Assembly: GCA_002373675.1 (NCBI GenBank)
Contig: DFLF01000011.1
Location: 193,854-257,853, forward strand
Reading direction: 5' to 3'
DNA from: Pseudobutyrivibrio sp. UBA3626
GTDB lineage: Bacteria; Bacillota; Clostridia; Lachnospirales; Lachnospiraceae
DNA length: 64,000 nucleotides
Position numbers and translations under genes: made by a program. Numbering within the stretch: position 1 is the first letter of the stretch; each line of letters starts with the position of its first letter. Below, piece by piece: positions 61,149-64,000 of the stretch. Below the pieces are notes generated by a model. It was given only the letters and a program-made list of their open reading frames with translations, did no database searches and was not told the origin of the DNA.

Positions 61149-62846
61149 ATGAGAAGAGAACGTAAACGTATGGGGGATATGCTCCTAGATGAGGGGCTAG
61201 TCACTGAAGAACAAATCGAATTCGCCTTAAAGGAAGCGAAAGCTGATGGAATGCTTCTTGGCGAGAAATTAATTCAACTTGGCTATGTTACACAGGAAAG
61301 TGTGGCAGATGCTTTATCTAACCAATTAGGACTTCCAAGAGTTCATCTTGAAGAATATAAGATTAATGAGGAATTACTGAAGACTATTCCAGGTGAAGTG
61401 CTTCGTAAGTTTGTAATGATTCCTCTAGATTATTCCAAGAATAATATTAATATGGTTAAGGTCGCAATGGCTGATCCTATGGACATGAAGGCATTTGACG
61501 ATTTTACTATCGTAACCAATCTTCAGGTTGACCCTTGCGTGGCTTCAAGATTCGAGATTGAATCTGCTCTTGATAAATATTATACAGATGATGAGACAAG
61601 AAAGGTTATGGAACGTTTCAAGTCTGAACATCGTCGCGATTTTGGAGAAGAAGAGGAAGAAGATGATGTATTATCTGACCAGGTGGATAATTCTCCTGTT
61701 GTACAATTAGTTCGTCAGATGATGCAGCAGGCTGCAAGACAGCGTGCTTCCGATATTCATATAGAGGCGTTAGAGAATGCTATAAGAGTTCGCTTTCGTA
61801 TTGATGGTGTCCTTCACGAGAGATTTCGCTATGAGACAGAGATGGCTAATGCTATTACTGCTCGTATCAAGATTGTATCTGGAATGGACATTTCCGAGAA
61901 AAGAAAACCTCAGGATGGTCGTATGTCAATGGTGGTTGATCATGTAGAATATGATGTCCGTGTGTCAATGCTTCCCACTGTATTTGGCGAGAAATGCGTT
62001 ATGCGTCTTGCACAGAAGAAAGCCCTTAACAGAGACAAGAGAGACCTGGGACTTACACCAGAGGATGAGGAGAAATTCAACAAGTTATTAAAGAACCCTA
62101 ATGGAATCTTTCTTGTTACCGGTCCTACAGGTTCTGGTAAGTCCACAACACTTTACACTGTGTTAAATGAACTTAACTCAGAGGACGTTAATATTGTAAC
62201 AGTAGAGGACCCTGTAGAAGCCAACATTTATGGAGTCAATCAGGTACAGGTTAATACCAAGGCTGAGCTTACATTTGCATCAGCCCTTCGTTCCATACTG
62301 AGACAGGATCCGGACATAATTATGATTGGTGAGATTCGTGACGGTGAGACTGCGGAGATTGCTGTTCAGGCATCAGTTACAGGACACCTTGTTGTATCTA
62401 CGCTTCATACTAATTCATCAGCAGGTGCTATGAGTCGTCTAATGGATATGGGTGTTGACAGCTACCTACTTGCAGATTCCATATTCGGTGTTATTGCACA
62501 GCGTCTTGTTAGAAGGCTTTGTGATGAATGTAAGGAAGAAGTTGAAGCTTCCATTGAAGAGAAGCATCTTATGGGACTTGACGAATCTAAGCCATACAAG
62601 ATGTATAAGCCTTGTGGTTGCGATAAATGTGGCCAGACAGGCTATAGTGGTCGAATTGGTGTATACGAGATACTTACAGTTACACCTAGAGTCAAAGAAA
62701 TGATTCATAAAGGAAGCTCAGCTGACGATATAAAGGATGTGGCAGTATCAGAGGGTATGGTAACTCTTCGTGAAAATGCTCTTAAGTTAGTTGATAAAGG
62801 TATCACTTCATTCCAGGAAGTAATGAGAATAACATTTGAGAACTAG
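61149..62846 (+). CDS. pilB: Type IV pilus assembly ATPase
   Basis: A 565-residue GspE/PilB-type ATPase. N-terminal MshEN-type domain (RMGDMLLDEGLVTEEQIEFA), then Walker A LVTGPTGSGKSTTLYTVLNE, the Asp box with ASVTGHLVVSTLHTNSSAGA, Walker B DPDIIMIGEIRDGETAEIAV, and a C-terminal zinc motif CDECKEEVEA...CGCDKCGQTG. It drives pilus extension at the inner membrane. GGTGAGGGGAA precedes the ATG. pilT follows after nine bases. Confidence 0.95.
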   Translation: MRRERKRMGDMLLDEGLVTEEQIEFALKEAKADGMLLGEKLIQLGYVTQESVADALSNQLGLPRVHLEEYKINEELLKTIPGEVLRKFVMIPLDYSKNNINMVKVAMADPMDMKAFDDFTIVTNLQVDPCVASRFEIESALDKYYTDDETRKVMERFKSEHRRDFGEEEEEDDVLSDQVDNSPVVQLVRQMMQQAARQRASDIHIEALENAIRVRFRIDGVLHERFRYETEMANAITARIKIVSGMDISEKRKPQDGRMSMVVDHVEYDVRVSMLPTVFGEKCVMRLAQKKALNRDKRDLGLTPEDEEKFNKLLKNPNGIFLVTGPTGSGKSTTLYTVLNELNSEDVNIVTVEDPVEANIYGVNQVQVNTKAELTFASALRSILRQDPDIIMIGEIRDGETAEIAVQASVTGHLVVSTLHTNSSAGAMSRLMDMGVDSYLLADSIFGVIAQRLVRRLCDECKEEVEASIEEKHLMGLDESKPYKMYKPCGCDKCGQTGYSGRIGVYEILTVTPRVKEMIHKGSSADDIKDVAVSEGMVTLRENALKLVDKGITSFQEVMRITFEN

Positions 62847-62855
62847 GAGAATATC

Positions 62856-63971
62856 ATGCCGATAGTTGCACCGGTCTCTACACAATCTGTAGAAGAGCTT
62901 GATCCTAAGCTACAGAAGTTTGTAGAGATTCTTACAGAAGCCAAAAAACTTAATAGTTCAGATATACATCTTGCACCGGCATCCCCGGTTATGTTGCGAG
63001 TTGACGGTGTATTAATACCCATGGAGGGCATGGCATTTAAGCCTTTCGAGATTGACGAACTTCTAGAAGTAATGCTTGATGAATCACAGCTTACTGAACT
63101 AGAAGAGATGGGGGAACTAGACTTTGCATATTCAGTACCTGGATTTTCCCGTCTTAGGTTAAATGTGTTCAGACAACGTGGTACTTATGCAATGGCTCTT
63201 CGTATATTATCATTTGAAGTGCCGGATGCTGAGAAGATTGGTCTGCCACAGTCGGTAATTAATCTTGCTGATAAGAAGAGAGGACTTGTACTTGTTACAG
63301 GAGCCACAGGTTCAGGTAAGTCAACTACACTCGCGGCACTTATTAGTAAGATTGCAAAGACTTATGCCAAAACCATTATTACGTTAGAAGATCCAATAGA
63401 ATATCTGCATAAGCATGGTAAGGGAATAGTGCTTCAACGTGAGATTGGATATGATTCTAAGTCATATGCTAATGCATTAAGAGCTGCCTTAAGACAAGAC
63501 CCTGATGTAATTCTTGTGGGAGAGATGAGAGATTTAGAGACAATCGAGACAGCTATTACTGCAGCAGAGACAGGACATTTAGTATTCTCAACTTTGCATA
63601 CTAATTCCGCTGCTTCTACGATTGATAGAATAATAGACGTATTTCCACCATACCAGCAGCAACAGATTCGAGTACAGCTTGCATCAGTTCTGCAGGGAGT
63701 TATTGCACAACAGCTTCTTCCTGTGGATGGTGGTAAAGGAAGAGTTGCAGCATTTGAGGTTATGCTTTCTAATCCTGCAATATCTAACCTTATTAGAGAA
63801 GGGAAAGCATTCCAGATACCTTCTACAATCCAGACAAGCAAGAGGGAAGGTATGATTACAATGGATGACGCTATATATGAACTGTATATGAAGGGCGCAG
63901 TATCGGGAGAAGATGCCATAAGCTTTTCTCATGATCAAGAGTCCATGATGAGAAAGATTAATATTTTTTGA
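62856..63971 (+). CDS. pilT: Type IV pilus retraction ATPase
   Basis: A 371-residue PilT: SSDIHLAPASPVMLRVDGVL near the start, Walker A VTGATGSGKSTTLAALISKI, Asp box ITLEDPIEYLHKHGKGIVLQ, Walker B DPDVILVGEMRDLETIETAI, and the AETGHLVFSTLHTNSAASTI His box. It powers pilus retraction. The pilB-pilT order suggests further pilus genes just past the end of the window, where GGGGAG near 63990 could be the ribosome binding site of the next gene. Confidence 0.95.
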   Translation: MPIVAPVSTQSVEELDPKLQKFVEILTEAKKLNSSDIHLAPASPVMLRVDGVLIPMEGMAFKPFEIDELLEVMLDESQLTELEEMGELDFAYSVPGFSRLRLNVFRQRGTYAMALRILSFEVPDAEKIGLPQSVINLADKKRGLVLVTGATGSGKSTTLAALISKIAKTYAKTIITLEDPIEYLHKHGKGIVLQREIGYDSKSYANALRAALRQDPDVILVGEMRDLETIETAITAAETGHLVFSTLHTNSAASTIDRIIDVFPPYQQQQIRVQLASVLQGVIAQQLLPVDGGKGRVAAFEVMLSNPAISNLIREGKAFQIPSTIQTSKREGMITMDDAIYELYMKGAVSGEDAISFSHDQESMMRKINIF

Positions 63972-64000
63972 TAAGTTATATTCTTTGGGGAGAAAAAGAT

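Noticed and set aside
1..64000. CRISPR array
   Set aside because: I saw no run of short direct repeats with regular spacers; the repeats present are palindromic and dispersed.

Overview
This is a low-GC Firmicutes chromosome segment, most likely Lachnospiraceae. The clues are AT-rich genes with strong AGGAGG-type ribosome binding sites, a class A-like RNase P RNA, the order dgt-dnaG-rpoD-trmK-nif3, adjacent pilB and pilT, and two coiled-coil proteins of a kind common in that family. Genus cannot be fixed from the sequence alone.

Region 1 (1-9.6 kb, with outliers to 15.3 kb) is a cell-surface polysaccharide locus: glycosyltransferases, a Wzy-like polymerase, a Wzx-like flippase, an FdtA/QdtA-type ketoisomerase, a DegT-type aminotransferase and a left-handed beta-helix acyltransferase. 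These would make a dTDP-3-acylamido-3,6-dideoxyhexose. Directly downstream lie a thiolase and a 3-hydroxybutyryl-CoA dehydrogenase without the rest of a butyrate pathway, which suggests a dedicated supply of 3-hydroxybutyryl-CoA for N-acylating that sugar. An acyltransferase-3 protein, an AraC regulator and a GDP-fucose synthase follow at 11.8-15 kb.

Region 2 (9.6-33.9 kb) is accessory DNA rich in probable anti-phage or conflict genes: a TIR-like protein next to a 4-TM protein, a frameshifted FRG protein, a membrane GTPase with an unknown partner, a HEPN protein, AbiH, a SIR2-like protein, an HNH protein, a RES-domain protein and an ABC-type ATPase with a terminal RxxxxH motif. It also holds IS66-derived fragments, Rpn-family nuclease genes and gene debris (wecB, a phosphonopyruvate decarboxylase fragment, a WYL-like tail). 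Related IS66/Rpn modules frame the 19-34 kb part.

Region 3 (34-41.2 kb) is arginine biosynthesis: argG diverges from argC-(GNAT)-argJ-argB-argD across a shared promoter region with ArgR-box-like sequences. Region 4 (41.2-52 kb) holds a carboxylesterase, tRNA-Pro(CGG), a chemotaxis receptor, a hybrid histidine kinase with a periplasmic-type binding domain, a polar amino acid ABC transporter (split between strands) and a coiled-coil gene pair. Region 5 (52.8-64 kb) is housekeeping: dgt, dnaG, rpoD, trmK, nif3, a uridine kinase-like gene, rnpB, pilB and pilT.

The most unusual signal is a family of five intergenic palindromic elements (about 36.6, 38.6, 39.7, 52.1 and 52.6 kb). They share long inverted arms and carry one or two internal hairpins whose stems change in a compensated way while the loops stay A(A/U)GGAU and UGGAU. 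Such GGA loops are the recognition element of CsrA-type RNA-binding proteins. The 5' leader of the gene at 49.1 kb has two similar hairpins, one presenting the Shine-Dalgarno sequence in its loop. I propose, as inference, a CsrA-like target and decoy network.
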